A stretch of 64,000 nucleotides of DNA from assembly GCA_008933995.1 (NCBI GenBank), contig WARS01000033.1, positions 3,892,763 through 3,956,762 on the forward strand. The letters run 5' to 3'. Within the stretch, counting starts at the first letter, position 1, and the number at the start of each line of letters is the position of its first letter. Below the pieces are notes generated by a model. The model ran no database searches and had not been told where the DNA came from. It saw only the letters and a list, made by a program, of their open reading frames with translations. This document shows, piece by piece, positions 1 through 13,500 of the stretch. The translations under genes and the position numbers were made by a program. Source of the DNA: Datnioides undecimradiatus (Eukaryota; Chordata; Actinopteri; Lobotiformes; Datnioididae).

Positions 1-1642
1 CTGCCAGCATCTCAGCCCCCCAGCCAATCAGAGGGGAGAGGAAGGATGGGGGGAGGGTCGGCAGCTCTTTGTGTTGTACTGCAGGGTGGGTGGTAGAATC
101 ACTGTTTTATGATATGGCGCAGGAGTGTGGGATTGTGCGCATGTGTGTGTGTGCGTGCTTGTGTGTGTGCGTGTGTATCGTGCATGGGAGAGACTTGGGT
201 AAACCAGTGAGAGGAAATTGGTGAAAGCCGGTAGTCTGTGCGCGCGTGTGCACGTGTGTAGGTGTGCGTGTGTGTGCTTGCGTGCCTGCATCTCAGCAGG
301 GGGCCCAGCTTGGAAGCACGGAGAACACTAAATTATTTAGATGCTGACTGTAAATACAAGAACAAGAAGAACCTTTTGCAGTGTGAAACACATGCAGTTC
401 ATCATGTTAAATATTTGGAACTACTCTTCAGACCATAATTACTGGTTGTTCAGTGCATTTATTTAACTCCTGCTAAAAAAACAACAACACATGTTCATGT
501 CATCACAATTATTAGCTTTGCCTTGTGTTTCAATCTGTTGCTGAACTTCACATTTACATACAGCTCAAGTTTAGATTTGTAGCATGTATTATCAACCTGT
601 TTTCAGCTGTGGATTTAGTTGGATGTGGGGTTGCTGTGAAATTATTAATATAAATACAAATAAACAAATGAACCTTATACACTCAGATACATTTAAGTAA
701 AGATATGTTTCAGCACCTAAGTGTAGAGGTTTGGGATGTTGAGTCATGATTGGGTCATGATTGGGTTGTTTGAGGAGTCTGAGTTCACACAGGCAGGCCT
801 CCTCTAGACTGGAGTGAAGTGTAAACTGGACTGTTTTGGAGTGGTGGAGAGCATGTGCATGTGCCAGGAATTCAAAGCAGCCCTAATCAATATTTTTAGA
901 TTAGGGATGATTCACATAAGAGCTGTTAACGTGAAAGGTGTCAGTCAGCGGGACAGTCTTCATATTCTACAGAGCGTTTTCAGTGTTTTCCAGCCAGTTT
1001 CCTCGCAGCTCTCATCTACCGTTTAAACTCTGCACAGTGCACGCTGCTCAGAACCCGAGCTGCAGACCGATAACACTTGCTGTCACTTTTAATCACCTGT
1101 GTTGTCCTCATGTATCACAATCTGCCTCTGTAGGATCGCCATTTATTGAACTGGGGTAGGCTTCATGTTTACGCTAATGACACCATAGGGGCAATGCAGC
1201 GGGCAGAGTGTCTCTGGTGTAATGCAGCTCTGACCCTGCATGCAGTTTACCTTCACCTCCTGGAGACACTTTTTTTTTTGCAGTAATGGATGTAAGTGCC
1301 TGTTCAGACTACAACTGTTATCTCTGTAAATGCTGCTGGTGATTGGATCGCCATCATTAACAGTGACATGTCACTACTAATAATGTCTTCTATCACAGGC
1401 TTTTTTCTAAATCCAATATAAAATGTGAAGGTGAGGATAGAGAAAAGGCGAAATGGCTGGAGGACAGTGAGGAGAGGTACAGTGACGTATCTGTTGTCGC
1501 CGCCCTTTGATCGTGTATTCAGCTCACACAACTAACATGATGTCACCGTGCTGTTCACAGACACACGAGATGAAAGGGCTTACAACACCGGAGGAGAGAG
1601 AGGGATATGCATGAGGTCACATTAGGGTGTGTCCTGTTGTCG

Positions 1643-1819
1643 CTCTCTCCTCTCCTCTCCTCTCCTCTCCTCTCCCCGCACCAGCCACCACTGACGGTAA
1701 ACGCATGTGTGACATTAGACATCACACACATCCTGGAAATGAGATCACCGGGGAGAAGAACAGAAAAAAAAGAAGAGAGGAAGAGTGAGAGAAGGAGGAG
1801 GAGGAGGAGGAGGAGGAGG
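1643..1819. repeat. CTCTC and GGA simple repeats
   Basis: A pyrimidine run of CTCTC units (1643-1676) is followed 115 bp later by a GGA repeat (1792-1819). Both are strand-asymmetric simple sequence and explain the low-complexity ORFs on each strand. Confidence 0.9.
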
Positions 1820-4024
1820 GCATGAGGAAAATAAGGAGGAGGAAATAAGATCAAACAGATTATTTCAGTGATTCTGGGAGAACAAAGATAAGAGGGAGGA
1901 CCAGAGCAGAGGAAAATAAGGAGGGAAGACCGAGTGAAAAAAGGGAGGGAGGCTTACTGGGAGCACCCATGGGAGACGTTGGGAAGTGCTCTGGGGATGG
2001 AGGATAAAGAATCACACATTTTACAGAACATGAAAGTAGCTGAGTAGAGGGAAGAGAAATGGACAGGTTCCTCTGATGAGAGGGAATACATCTAAACCTC
2101 TCTGCAGGAACCGGGGGAAAGAACCAGATTTAGAAGCGTAAATGTAAGAAACAGAGATGCAGATCAGCCGGCGGCCAAGTTTATGTTCTCCTCCCTTTCC
2201 TTTTGTAGTTTTAACAGGGTGTCCACGTTCCTGTTGACAACGGAATCACAGAAGCAGATAAAGCTTTTACAGTTCTTTAGTGTGCTCAATCAAAAGTCAT
2301 ATCCTTAAAGTACCTAAGTGCAAACACGCACAGACTCACACACACACACACACAAACACGCACACGCACTTGCACACGTCTGCTCCACTCTTTCCCCAGC
2401 ACCGCGAGCCCTCGTGGCCTATAAAAACATAAACAGTTACAGTAGCTTAGCGGCACTGATCTAAAGTCTGACATCATCTCTCAGTGTCTCAGGATGAGAT
2501 CATTCCATCTAACTACCAGCCTTACTCACTCCACTCAAAGTGTGTGTGTGTGTGTGTGTGGCTGCGCGTGTGCAAAACGGATCGTGAACAAGTCTTCTGC
2601 ATAATGTGAGTGGCCGGACTCAGTGTGTTCATGTCTGTGCTCGTGCAGGTGTCCACTGTGGGCCAATTAGATTATGGATAAAATACTCTGCAGAGTGATC
2701 TAATTGAAGTTGAAGGGGCTTTTACTAGCATTGATTTTGACAGGGAAGGTCTGGTGTCAAGGGGAAACAAAAGCAAGCACACCCACTTCGACAGGAAGTG
2801 GAGTGTAATCTCTTTTGGACCCTGAACTGTAGAGAAGTTTGGCTTAGATACTGCTTACCCGAGCTAAAACTCGGAGAAGTGGCTCGGGCCTTGTATAAAC
2901 AGCTGCAAAATTCAGCCTGCATTAAAGCAGCATCCTCTTAAACTGCATCATAACCACGCTAATCTCATTTAGACCTCACACAATTTGATCATAATCCACA
3001 AGGAGCAGTTGTCCTGACCCCCTTTACTGTGCAGACTTCAGCTTGTGTATGTTACTCTTGTCAAAGGACCGCATGTCTGGAACAGTCTGTTACCATGGGA
3101 ACAGGGAACTGACAAGTACAGTGCGAGAGAAATCACCCAATGCCAGGAAAAGTGTCTGAGTATGTTATCCTGAGTATGATGGCTTGGGAACATCTTGTAT
3201 GTTTGCACGGGTGATAAACGCAGCTCATCCGCAGAAGAAACAACGTTGTCGCTTTTGTTGGCGTGTTATGGAGGAAGAGGCTGATTTTACCGTGTCATTT
3301 AAGCTTCCCAGTCCGGCAAGAGTATACTCAGAGGGGAGGAGTGGAAAGAGAGGATGTTGCAGTTATTACAAATGCTAGCTAGCATGCTCCAGTGATGGTG
3401 CCACACTATGCTTACTGAGAACATATACCATACAAAACTGGTCTTGAAGAGTCAGTTGAACCACCTCTATATTCTCCAACTCACCTTAGTACACTTGGCA
3501 TAACACTGGCACTTTGTATTCTAAATCTGTTTTTTTTAATACAAATCACACCTGACTAACTTGTTTCACGACAGTCTTTAAAGTTTTTAAGTGACCGTAC
3601 CTTTAAGACAAATACCTTGCAGGGCAGTGAAAGGTCCCATAAAGACACAAAGAGTGATCCGGCAGCACAAAACACACACCCCATGAAAGTTTTTATTGCT
3701 CCACTGTAAAAAAGCCAGTCAGTCACACACCCGACCTTTAAGAGTTATTTTCCCAAGAAACAAAGCCGACCAATGGGGCAACATCGCTCAGCTCGCTTCC
3801 CGTGCAGGCCCCCCTCATGTACCTGCATGGGGCCGCACTAACTTAAGACTCGACTCTGGAGCTGCTGCATTTAATACCTGTCATGTAAAGCTCGACTAAA
3901 CAGGGAAATTCATCATGGCGCACCCTGCTGGCTCAGTGGGGGATCCATGTCATACACTCTGTGATGTATGAAAGAAGGGAGGAATCGTTCCTCTTTACTT
4001 GGCCACGGTTTTTCTCAAGTGGTG

Positions 4025-4038
4025 GTGCCACCTACTGG
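4025..4038 (-). promoter_or_regulatory. CTCF-like core motif
   Basis: The minus strand reads CCAGTAGGTGGCAC, which fits all 14 positions of the vertebrate CTCF core pattern CCASYAGRKGGCRS. Motif match only; binding is not shown. Confidence 0.35.
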
Positions 4039-7000
4039 CCAAACGCAGGCATGTTTCCTCAGGTATAAAGTGGGTACAGTTCACAGTGTAACCACAGGAT
4101 ACAGTGGCTCATGGCTTCCTGTGCAGTTTGAGTAGATCCGATTTCTTTTGTTTCCACTTGTCTCCCCATCAAAGTCCTCTGGGTGCTGGAGGTCACCGGT
4201 GAGATGTTCCAGGTATCTTTTCTGATGCATCAGTGTGATGGGAGACGGTTTTATTGGATTGCAATTCTTTTTAAGCAGTGCACATGCTCAGAGAGACACA
4301 GGTCCCTGTGCAGCAGGGGTCAGGGGTGTAAAACGAGAGCTTTCCTGTGATGGGCCGGTATGACAGTTATGACTCTCCTGTGTGATGTACGGGTCAGCGA
4401 GGATGACGCATTCCTCAAAGACAAAGGTTTTCTTGCCCATTACTCTCACCAGGGACTGACCGGTGTCTTTAAACTGGTTATTATGAATTAAAGACAGACA
4501 GTAAAAGCACATTCATTCCCCGAACATAACAAGTGTTTACCTTGCAACTCTCACCGGAGCCTGACTGATGTTGCTGCAGCTACCTCTGCAAATTACAATC
4601 GTGTGGAGGGGAAGAGGAGACGGCGATGATTTCACGCTGAATGAAGATGTAACTGCAGGAGAACTGACGCAGGTGACACGTGCCGAACATGTGACAGATG
4701 GAGGAAACAAAGGAATGAATCATCTTCAAAGACCTGCTCGTCCAGTATGTCTCATTACAGTGAAGCGCGTGCGTTGAGAGAAATCAATCACATTTCATGC
4801 ATCTTTTGCCCGATCCATGTTCTTACAGGATCACGACTGTGTTTTTGGCAGCAATTAAAGTCAAAATAAATGTACCGAATGAAAACACATGCAAAAATTA
4901 TGAATTACAAATGTCATAGAGAAAAATGTAATAATATTTTAAAAAAGATAACAATCAGTAATTCAATAAAAACAAGTTCCAGCAAAATTCTGTTGATAAT
5001 AAAATAATAATAACTAAATAATAATAAGTTGATTCATCAGAATACCTTAAGGTACCTTAAGAATTTAATGGCTAATTTCTATAGATCACAAAATTTAATA
5101 TCCAGATTTTTTAATTAATCATTTATTTATTAAAATTGAACAGTCCAGTGACACAAAGGTAACACTCCATAACGTCACTGTGGACATTCTGAATACACAC
5201 CAGTTCATTTTTCTTAAACCAACTGTTTTTAAATGTAAAATGAGCAGAGAGGCACTGAAGCAACTGCTGTGGTCACTAAACCCTTGTCGTAACTAAACTG
5301 CAGTGTGATGTCGCGGTGCTCTGTCACCCCCTGGTGCCTGAAATATGGATGAGTCCATTTTCCACACAGCCACAGCTGACTTCATCATGCTGTATGTGCA
5401 GTGATCTGGACTTCCCCACTGCAGTTACAGCATCCGCCGCTGCCGCAGGAAAAAATGTAATACTGATGACCCACAATGATGTTATCATTACAGGGAAACT
5501 GGACACTTCAAACAGGAAGTTGTCTCAAATGCAGTCACCAGTAACAAGCTCCCCTGCAAGAATATAACTTCCTACAGATGAAATGTGAGAGCATAATACC
5601 CCAGTGAAAAGTGGAAAGTTTTGTGGTATGCAGGTTTTTATAGGTATGGACAAAGCAAATTTCATAAGAGGGTATGATTATGAGTGGGATAACCTAATCA
5701 TATCAATTTGTTGGGTAAAATTGAATTAAACTGTGCTGCAGATGCAGATAAGGCTGGTCTGAGTTCACTGAAAACCGAGAATGTTCCCAGCCAGAGCCAC
5801 AGTATTATGATGAATAGCTGGAAATCAGTTGCGTTTAATGCAGAAGCCATTTTTAGCAAATAAACACTGTCCTCGTGGATTTTATTATGGAATATGAAAA
5901 TTTAATCATCTTACATGTTTGGCCTTTCTCAAGTAATTTTGATTCATCTGAAGAGGAAAAATAATCAAATCCAAACATGACTTGGTAAATCAAATCAAAC
6001 TAAGTACTCTCCACTCTGGCGTGGCCACAAGTTGTATCCACATGAAAACACAGAGGGCCACTGCTCTGGAGAGCTGTTTTCTATCTGAAACTGTTGGGAA
6101 GCGCGTAACTTTTGACAGAGCTGACCCACTTACCTTGAACTGCACCATCAGTTATCCATCACGTCCATATGGACACCATATGGATTCAGGCTCTCTGATG
6201 TATTCACAAAAACTTCAATGCTCTTTATTGGCCGGAGAAGCAGAGCAGGTCGAATCTATTTTTATCTCTGACCAGATGTATTCTCCTCTTTTCCCCAAGT
6301 GCTAATATGCACCATGTGAAAACATTTTCTTAAACGAAAATCTTTTTTTTTCATTTTTACTTTATATTATGGCGCAACAGATGGAATAAGTTGCCTCAGT
6401 CCAAACAAGCAAAATATGTATAATTGATTCTAATCCACACAACAATGCTGACATTATCTCTGAAAACACATGGAGGCTCCAGCTGTTCTTTCTCTGTTAG
6501 TGAGGAGCTTCCATGAGCAGCCAGTAGAGCAAGACCCGTCACTGGCTTCCCACCAGCAGACACCACGCATCCTGCTCAAAGGGGGACCCAGCACCAAAGG
6601 ACAGCCTATGGTTATGAAAACTAAAGTACTTCTACTACATTATGGGCATTTTAACATGCTATGACTATGTAAACAAATTAATGCATGTGTGCAAAGTAAA
6701 AACATGTATTTACTTTTGTATTTCATTGAGTTAGCACTCTCCAAGTGCATGTGCAGCATTTGTTATTGTAGTTCCATGAGTCCTTCTAGTATTTTTCATT
6801 CAAATCAGTACCATCCCAAATGTTTACTACATGAAAATTACAGACAGAACAAAGTAAAGTGATGCTAACGCAATGAAATGCTATTAGCAGCTAGTTGCTA
6901 ACTTTGGATTTTGGTGTACGGCAGTTTTATCACAGCTTTTAAATTGACAGCAGCAGCTGCGGCCTAAAACAACAATGCTGGACCAAAACAGTAAATTTGC

Positions 7001-8202
7001 GGGCCGTAAAAAACAAAACAAAGAGCTGAAAGACACTAAAACCTTTTGTGGACCTAAAAGGAAACTGCAGAGTCGGCTTATGACTCTATGGTTTTGTTGC
7101 TAAATGATTTACCTTTTTCTCATTCTTCACAACATAGCTGTGTATTGTTGATATAAAATCCTCAGAAGAGCGACTTTAATATAAGGAAATAAGAAACAGT
7201 CTAATCAGTGTTCTGCGCTTGCTACTGACTAAGTGGCTTCACTTGGGAGGGATCTGTAAGTTAGTGTTTGTTTTAGGGTAACTAATGTGCATTGTGGGCT
7301 AATCAATGAGGCTAATCAGTCAGGAGGAGGACAACACTTCACTGTGCCCCTCTGTGCGCGTGACTGAGTGTGTGATGAGGGACTCAAGAGCTTTGTGATG
7401 TGTATTAAAAGATGCACCTAGAGCAGAATGGCGGAAGGCTAACAGGCGGACGCCTCCCCACTGAGACTGCAACACTTATCTTTGTTCTCTGCACCTCTGC
7501 CAAAAGACAACTGACCAGGATGAGTGACCTCTGAGCAACAGGGGAGGGAGAGGAGGGCAAAAAGACACAGAACTGAGGACAAAAAGATAAAGAAAGGAAG
7601 ACAGGCTAGTTAAAAGATAGACAAAGAGAAGCAGATGAAGGAGACAATGGGAGACACAAACAAAAACACACACACATACATACATATTCCAACAATCAAA
7701 TGCACCAAACTGGCCTGTCAACTCCTTTCTGACCCACCTGTTTAATAAACGACTTCCCCCTACTGTAACAAAAGCATATTTGAAGTCAACTTCCACAATT
7801 AGAAACAGATCCAGGTGGTGACCCACTGAACAAACAAAGAGTCAGGGTCACACCGGGCCGACCTTTCACCCTTCTGGCAAATAGCCTGAACATCCAGGGG
7901 ACGCACAGGGTCTATTCTTCCTGAGACTGAGCATGTGTTTTGGGGGCTGCTGTCAAGGCTCATTTAGCAAAATGTACCCTCCATTTACGGTTACTGTTAA
8001 CCTCTTGCCGAGTGGCTGTGAGGGTGTAACGGTGTTGAACCTCAGCTGCGAGCTGTGTTGAGTCTCTAAACATGAACTGTGAACTGACAGGAAATTCGGG
8101 CATTTTAGGCACTAAACAGCAAGTGAGTATCTCTTTTACTACTGTGGACTTTATTCTTATGTAAACCATTATAGTATATTAAAGGCGCAGTTATCAGTGA
8201 CT

Positions 8203-8640
8203 ATTAAAGCTGCATAATTTATATCAACAATGTCTCCAACAACAACATGTTATGTAAAAGGTGTCATTTGTAGTGGTGAACCAACAGAGAATTATCACAC
8301 GACTCTGCACTTTACCACAGCTTTACTGAGACTTTTAGCACCTTTTGGTTTATTGTTTTGGTTTTGCGTGTCAACTGTTCACTCTTAAGGCTCTCATCAG
8401 TGATGTTTCCAGGAGCAGCAGAGCTCTAAAAAGCTCTAAAAACTCACTCAGCACTAGCTGCAGGGCGCAGACAAAGTCAGATACTAATTGGTGAACATAG
8501 AGTAATTAGCGGCTAAAGCTATACATTTCTCCCAGATTTTGGTGAAGACCAAAACAGAGCTAAAAGGACAGTGGATCTTTATCTTTTAGAGTAAACAGAA
8601 ACATGACTCCAAATGATGCTAACGTTGCTAGATGTGTAAG
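8203..8640 (+). repeat. Group-B dispersed repeat copy
   Basis: Begins ATTAAAGCTGCATAATTTAT and contains GGTGAACATAGAG, CCAAAACAGAGCTAAAAGGA and CATGACTCCAAATGATGCTA. The same ordered blocks recur at 10686, 15152, 39379 and 58206. Confidence 0.65.
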
Positions 8641-10685
8641 CAACAGTTTGCTAACATAGATGTGCACAGCTAATGATTGCTCTTGCACTTTACACTTTCC
8701 ATTTTCACCGTAAATTTCATTTATTATTCATCACATTTCTATTTTAAAATATTGTTAACATTTCATTTTTGTCTGTTTATTATTAGTAGTTTTATATTCA
8801 TTTCCTCAATGGGACTGTGGGATCTGTTGTGTGTAGCAGGACCACACCATGCCAGGTCCCTGCTGACATGAGCGGTGCACCCCAAATGCCGCTCCCAGTC
8901 GGCTGCATGCTGTCCATGTTGTAAGTGCAGTTAGGCCTGTAATAGCAAAACCCACCAAAACATTTGTGTCTGTTGGAAAAATTAGTTTTATGTGTGTTTC
9001 ATGGCAAATCTCTGAGCTATGTTGACAGAGAAGGATTTGTTACAGAATGATAAACATCTAGTTGAAGGCAAAAGCGTCGGTTTGGGCCTCGTTCATTGCA
9101 AGACTCAACAGAAAGTACACAACACATTTGCCATATCAGTTTAATAAGATCAGACTATGTCAGTGTTGTGTTAGCAGCTTTTGTTGTGCTGCAGCTGCCA
9201 AGTGGCCTGGAAAAACACTGATTTAAGCAAAAGAAAGCTAATAAATTAAATTAGATGCAGGCTGCTGTGTGATGAGATACCTTAGACCACTTTAAATCTC
9301 AGTTGATTTATGATTAAGTTAAAAATATTGCAGAGAAATTAGATAAAAAGTGTTCTAACAGTAAAAAAAATAACATGAAAAGAGAAAAGAACAAAAGAAA
9401 CCCAACAACTCCCCTCTGTGTCTGTTTTTCTCCTCTTCCTCATCATGTCTGGTCTAAAAATACTGTGTTCTCCTTTGTTCAGGGAGTGAATGTTGGGAAT
9501 TTGGATCTACAGTACAGTCTACGCAATGATCTGCCAAACAAGTAAAGTTCAACCTCAGACCTCCACCCCCCCCTGTCAGTCAGGGGGTATCTAATTTATT
9601 TTTAGATAAAATCACATTTCCATCAATAAACCAATTCTGTAAAAAATCTATACCTCATCTTGTCTGCCAAAATCCACTCACTCGGCTTTTCATGCACGGA
9701 CCAAACTATTTCATTTCAGGTTTACCATGTGGTTTGAATTAACCATGCCTCTATAGCTTGTGGCTAAATGGAACATGTCAGCCTATAATGTCAGGCCACA
9801 AAAAAACACATCAGATATTGTTTCGTGATGTCCAAGTCTCTCCAAGTCTTACCTGATTCTGGGAGAAAATACACATGCAGTACAGATGCTCAATAGTAAA
9901 CAGACTTGTGCTTTATAAAATAAATATGGGTTCGTTTTGTCACGTGTAACGGACTTTCCTTGAGCCGAAACCATTTCCTGTCAAAAGCACCAAAAGTCCA
10001 AACCTACTTAAAATTGTTGGCATCTTGCAAGAAGATTCCTTTGGGACAGTAATGATATTATATGAGCACAGGAAAAACAATTAACTGTGTCACTGATAAC
10101 AGAAGGCCTTGTGAGGATCATAAGTCTCCTTAATTTACAGGAACTGAGTGAAGATGTCTGAGCAGACCATTCTGCATTAGTTCAGCTCCTTCATGGGGGC
10201 CAAACACAGATGTGCTCCTGTGGAAAAGTGAATTCCCCCCTCTGATCCCGGAGCTCGTCAGCTGACCACCGCACTCTCATAAACCAAGGCCAGACCTCTG
10301 CCACGCCTTTGATCACCTTACACCTTGAAGAAGTGCTTCCCATTTATCACCACTTTAAAGGGGCGCTCAGAGATCTGATGATCCGCTGCATTCCTCACGT
10401 GTCCCGTCATCGTGTTTTCTTAGAAGGAGTTCGTATTTCTTAAGTGCTCCTTCGCCAACACAAAGGCACCGTACCACAAAGAAGTTTCAACATTAAAGGA
10501 AGAATGCCTTTTTTTTCTCCATGCTGAAAAATCTCAAGTGCTACATGCTACAAGAAACAGCTGCTTGAATACTGCATATTGAGAAAAGTCTACAAAAATC
10601 CTATCCTACTATACTGTTTTCTTTTTATTGGTTGATGCAGCAGCTCCATATTGGCTGCAGTTGCAAAACTACTAAAATGTCACTA

Positions 10686-10885
10686 CTTAAAGCTGCACTC
10701 GTGGTGACAGAGCCATCAAGAACTATCAAGGACCCACAGAGAACCAGCCTCTGACCCAGAGAGATTAGCTGGTGAACACAGTGGAGCATTTAGCCACCAA
10801 AGAGCCACATATTTCCCTCAGCAGGTGACAGGGGCCAAAACAGAGCTGAAACGAGACTTAATACTGCACTCGATGGTGTTGAGAT
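10686..10885 (+). repeat. Group-B dispersed repeat copy
   Basis: Contains TTAAAGCTGCACTCG, GGTGAACACAGTGGAGCATT, ATATTTCCCTCAGCAGGTGA and CCAAAACAGAGCTGAAACGA. Confidence 0.6.
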
Positions 10886-12486
10886 GGATGGAGATGGTGG
10901 AGAAAAGATTAAACAGTAAAATCCCTCAAATGAATATATGTCATAAACATCTTATGGCATGTCATATTTCCATCAAGAGTTTTTCATTTTCCCCATTCTC
11001 CCCTTCTGATTACATGAAACTATTGCGACCCTTCTGCAATGGCTTAATGACAGCAGACTGGACAATCAGTGCATCAAGATAGGGACTGTTTATGTTGATG
11101 CATCCAACTCCTCATACTGGCATAACAACAGAGGGTGGAAATTCAAATTATTCTTCTTTTGCTGGGAATTGGGTTAAAAGTTGTGTTGTGGTCAGGAAAT
11201 GTATTTAACGCAGGTTTTAATACTTTTCATTCAGTCGGCTTCTCTCCACGACTGAAATACTATCAAAAGTTTGCAAAACTATGGACACATTTGAAGGTTT
11301 ACCACCATAAAGTGAACAACATTCAACGTGAACCGTAAGAGTGCCTTTAAAAAGTATGACCCCACTTTGGCTTTTTCAGTAAAACCCCTGATGTGAGTCT
11401 CTTAACATCTCAGATCTTACCTTTACGGGTCCCGGCTGGTGTTTCCCCAGCGGTACCGTTTAAAAGCAGGAAGGATGGAGGCCTTCCTCCATCCAAGGCC
11501 CCCGTGCTCTTGCCTCTCTCTCACCATGCTCTAAATCACAGCAGCAGGACCTGCAGGGGGCAGAGGGGAACATAAAGTACCGCAGCTCTGACATGCATGA
11601 AAGACTATGGCAGAGCTGCACAGTGCAGGAAAGCTGCTTGGAGCTGAGGCAGGACAGATACAGATGAATAAATGGATGAAGGATGGATGGATGGATACCC
11701 TGAACTAATGCCCACCCCCTCTGACTTGGACACGTGCAGGGGGAAAAGGGCAAACGTGAGGAAGCCTGTTTACTGATCAAACAGTGCCTCAGCTGCATTT
11801 CATGAGTTTTAGTGAAGTTATATGACATTTTCAACGGCCCTAAGTCACAATATTGTTTCTAATTTCAGGCTAACAACAGCAGCAATCTTTAACTTAATTA
11901 GAAGTCAGATATGAGCAGACAACAAGTTCCACAAATATGCACAACTCTTTGGAAAGCAATGAAAAAAAATGTGATAATTTAGCTGACATGATATATACAT
12001 ATAAAATTGCTCCAGCAAGCCTTCTAACATGGTTGTCCATGCAACACTAGAAAAATGCTGAGAATTATTGGCAAACGCTGTCCAGGTCTGGTTTGAATCA
12101 CCTTCACAAACACACCACGTCCCAGAACTTGACTGAGGCTTATCTTATCTGCCTGGCTGCTTTTGTTTTTAAAGGCTGATAATTTCATTCTCACCCATGG
12201 CCTCTTTTCACCAGGCAGTTGATTGTGTCAGGACAGAGAGGGTAGCCAATTAGGACAGGAGAGGCACTTCAGACAGGACAGCGTGCGTGTGTGTGTTTTG
12301 TGTCTGTCTGTGCAAAGGATGAAGCATTACAGTAAAGCTGAGACACCTGGTATAATGTGAGGAGCAGATTTGCATGCAGACATGAAACAAGACAGTTTTA
12401 TGCTTAAAAGCAACTACAGCACTGATAATCTGGACACAGTGAAAGAATTATCGCTACAGTAACCGACCTGAACAGGCAGACACATG

Positions 12487-13500
12487 TCGGCCAGTCCACC
12501 ATGCTGGCCCACACTGAAATGTCTTAACAACTGCTGGATGGATTCTCAACATGTTCCCCAGAGAATGAATCCCAAAGACTTGGTTACGCTGACTTATGAG
12601 CTAATGTGGCAATTAGGATTGATATTTTTGGTTTTGTGTGAAATATCTCAACAGCTTTATGATGATTGGCATGAAATTAGATACAGACATGAAGGGTCTC
12701 CAGTAATTGTGAGGACAACGGTGATCTCCGAGCTTTTCATTGAGTGCCACGCGCAGGTCGAAGTTGTCAACTCTCCACTGAAAACATCTGGCATTCACAA
12801 ATCTTCCCAAAAATTGGAAGGGGACTTGAATTTAGCCCCACCAGTAGATAAACATTTTAATCTGCTTAATACATTGGTTTATAGCCAAACTAATGGCATT
12901 CCCATTAGCAGATGCCAGCACACTAAACTAAGCCTGGATTTGTATTTCTGTGGCAGCGACGGTGCCACAGAAACCTACAGAACAGGTGGTGATTTATATT
13001 ATTGTCAATGTACAGTAATTGTATTGTACATGATATTCCCAATTGTGACCATGTGTACATTGTTTCACTTGCTCTGTAATAGTGCTACAGTGAGCTACAA
13101 CATACATAAGAAAGTGGAGTTACAGTCAAGTTTCGTGATGACGTTGAGCAGATATTTTGCCTTGCTTCATTTCTGAGTTGCCAGCTTTGTGCTCCCCCAG
13201 TCACTGTGATAACAAAGTGAAGTTCCGCAGCCAAGTGAGTGTTTACAATGAAGGCCTATGTTAGGCATTCACTGAGTTGTCCTTCAAACCCTTTTATGTT
13301 GTCTCCATTATCAACAACCTACATCAGCACTGGAAACCTGCAGGAAAGAAAACACAAGCTGACCGGCTGATCATAGTTCTATCTCCACTGAATTGCTGTG
13401 TCGAAGAAGTGAACACGGTCCCGGTCAGAAATACAAGGAAACATCAGCATGTTGTCTTTTGGAGCATGTTAGCATGCTGATGTTAGCATGCTGATGTAGC
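12487..13500 (+). repeat. Group-A dispersed repeat copy, interrupted
   Basis: The start, CACTGAAATGTCTTAACAAC, and later ATATCTCAACAGCTTTATGA match the dispersed unit also seen at 24286, 32255 and 42419. The copy runs to about 12935 and resumes near 13441 with the typical GTTAGCATGCTGATGTTAGC end. About 500 bp of unrelated sequence sits between. A 230-codon ORF here is derived from the repeat and its insert. The class is not determined. Confidence 0.7.
12940..13436. mobile_element. Possible non-autonomous DNA transposon nested in a group-A repeat
   Basis: The 497-bp segment that interrupts the group-A repeat is bounded by perfect 11-bp terminal inverted repeats, TTGTATTTCTG at 12940-12950 and its complement at 13426-13436. 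I see no clear target-site duplication and no transposase coding. Confidence 0.4.

Noticed and set aside
5046-5061. A 16-bp palindrome CTTAAGGTACCTTAAG.
   Set aside because: Short and in AT-rich sequence, close to chance expectation at this window size.
5324-5339. A CTCF-like CACCCCCTGGTG motif.
   Set aside because: It has at least three mismatches to the core pattern, too weak to list.
12484-13176. A 230-codon plus-strand ORF, the longest in the upstream flank.
   Set aside because: It runs through a group-A dispersed repeat and its nested insert, has no recognisable domain, and its start matches repeat sequence shared with other copies.
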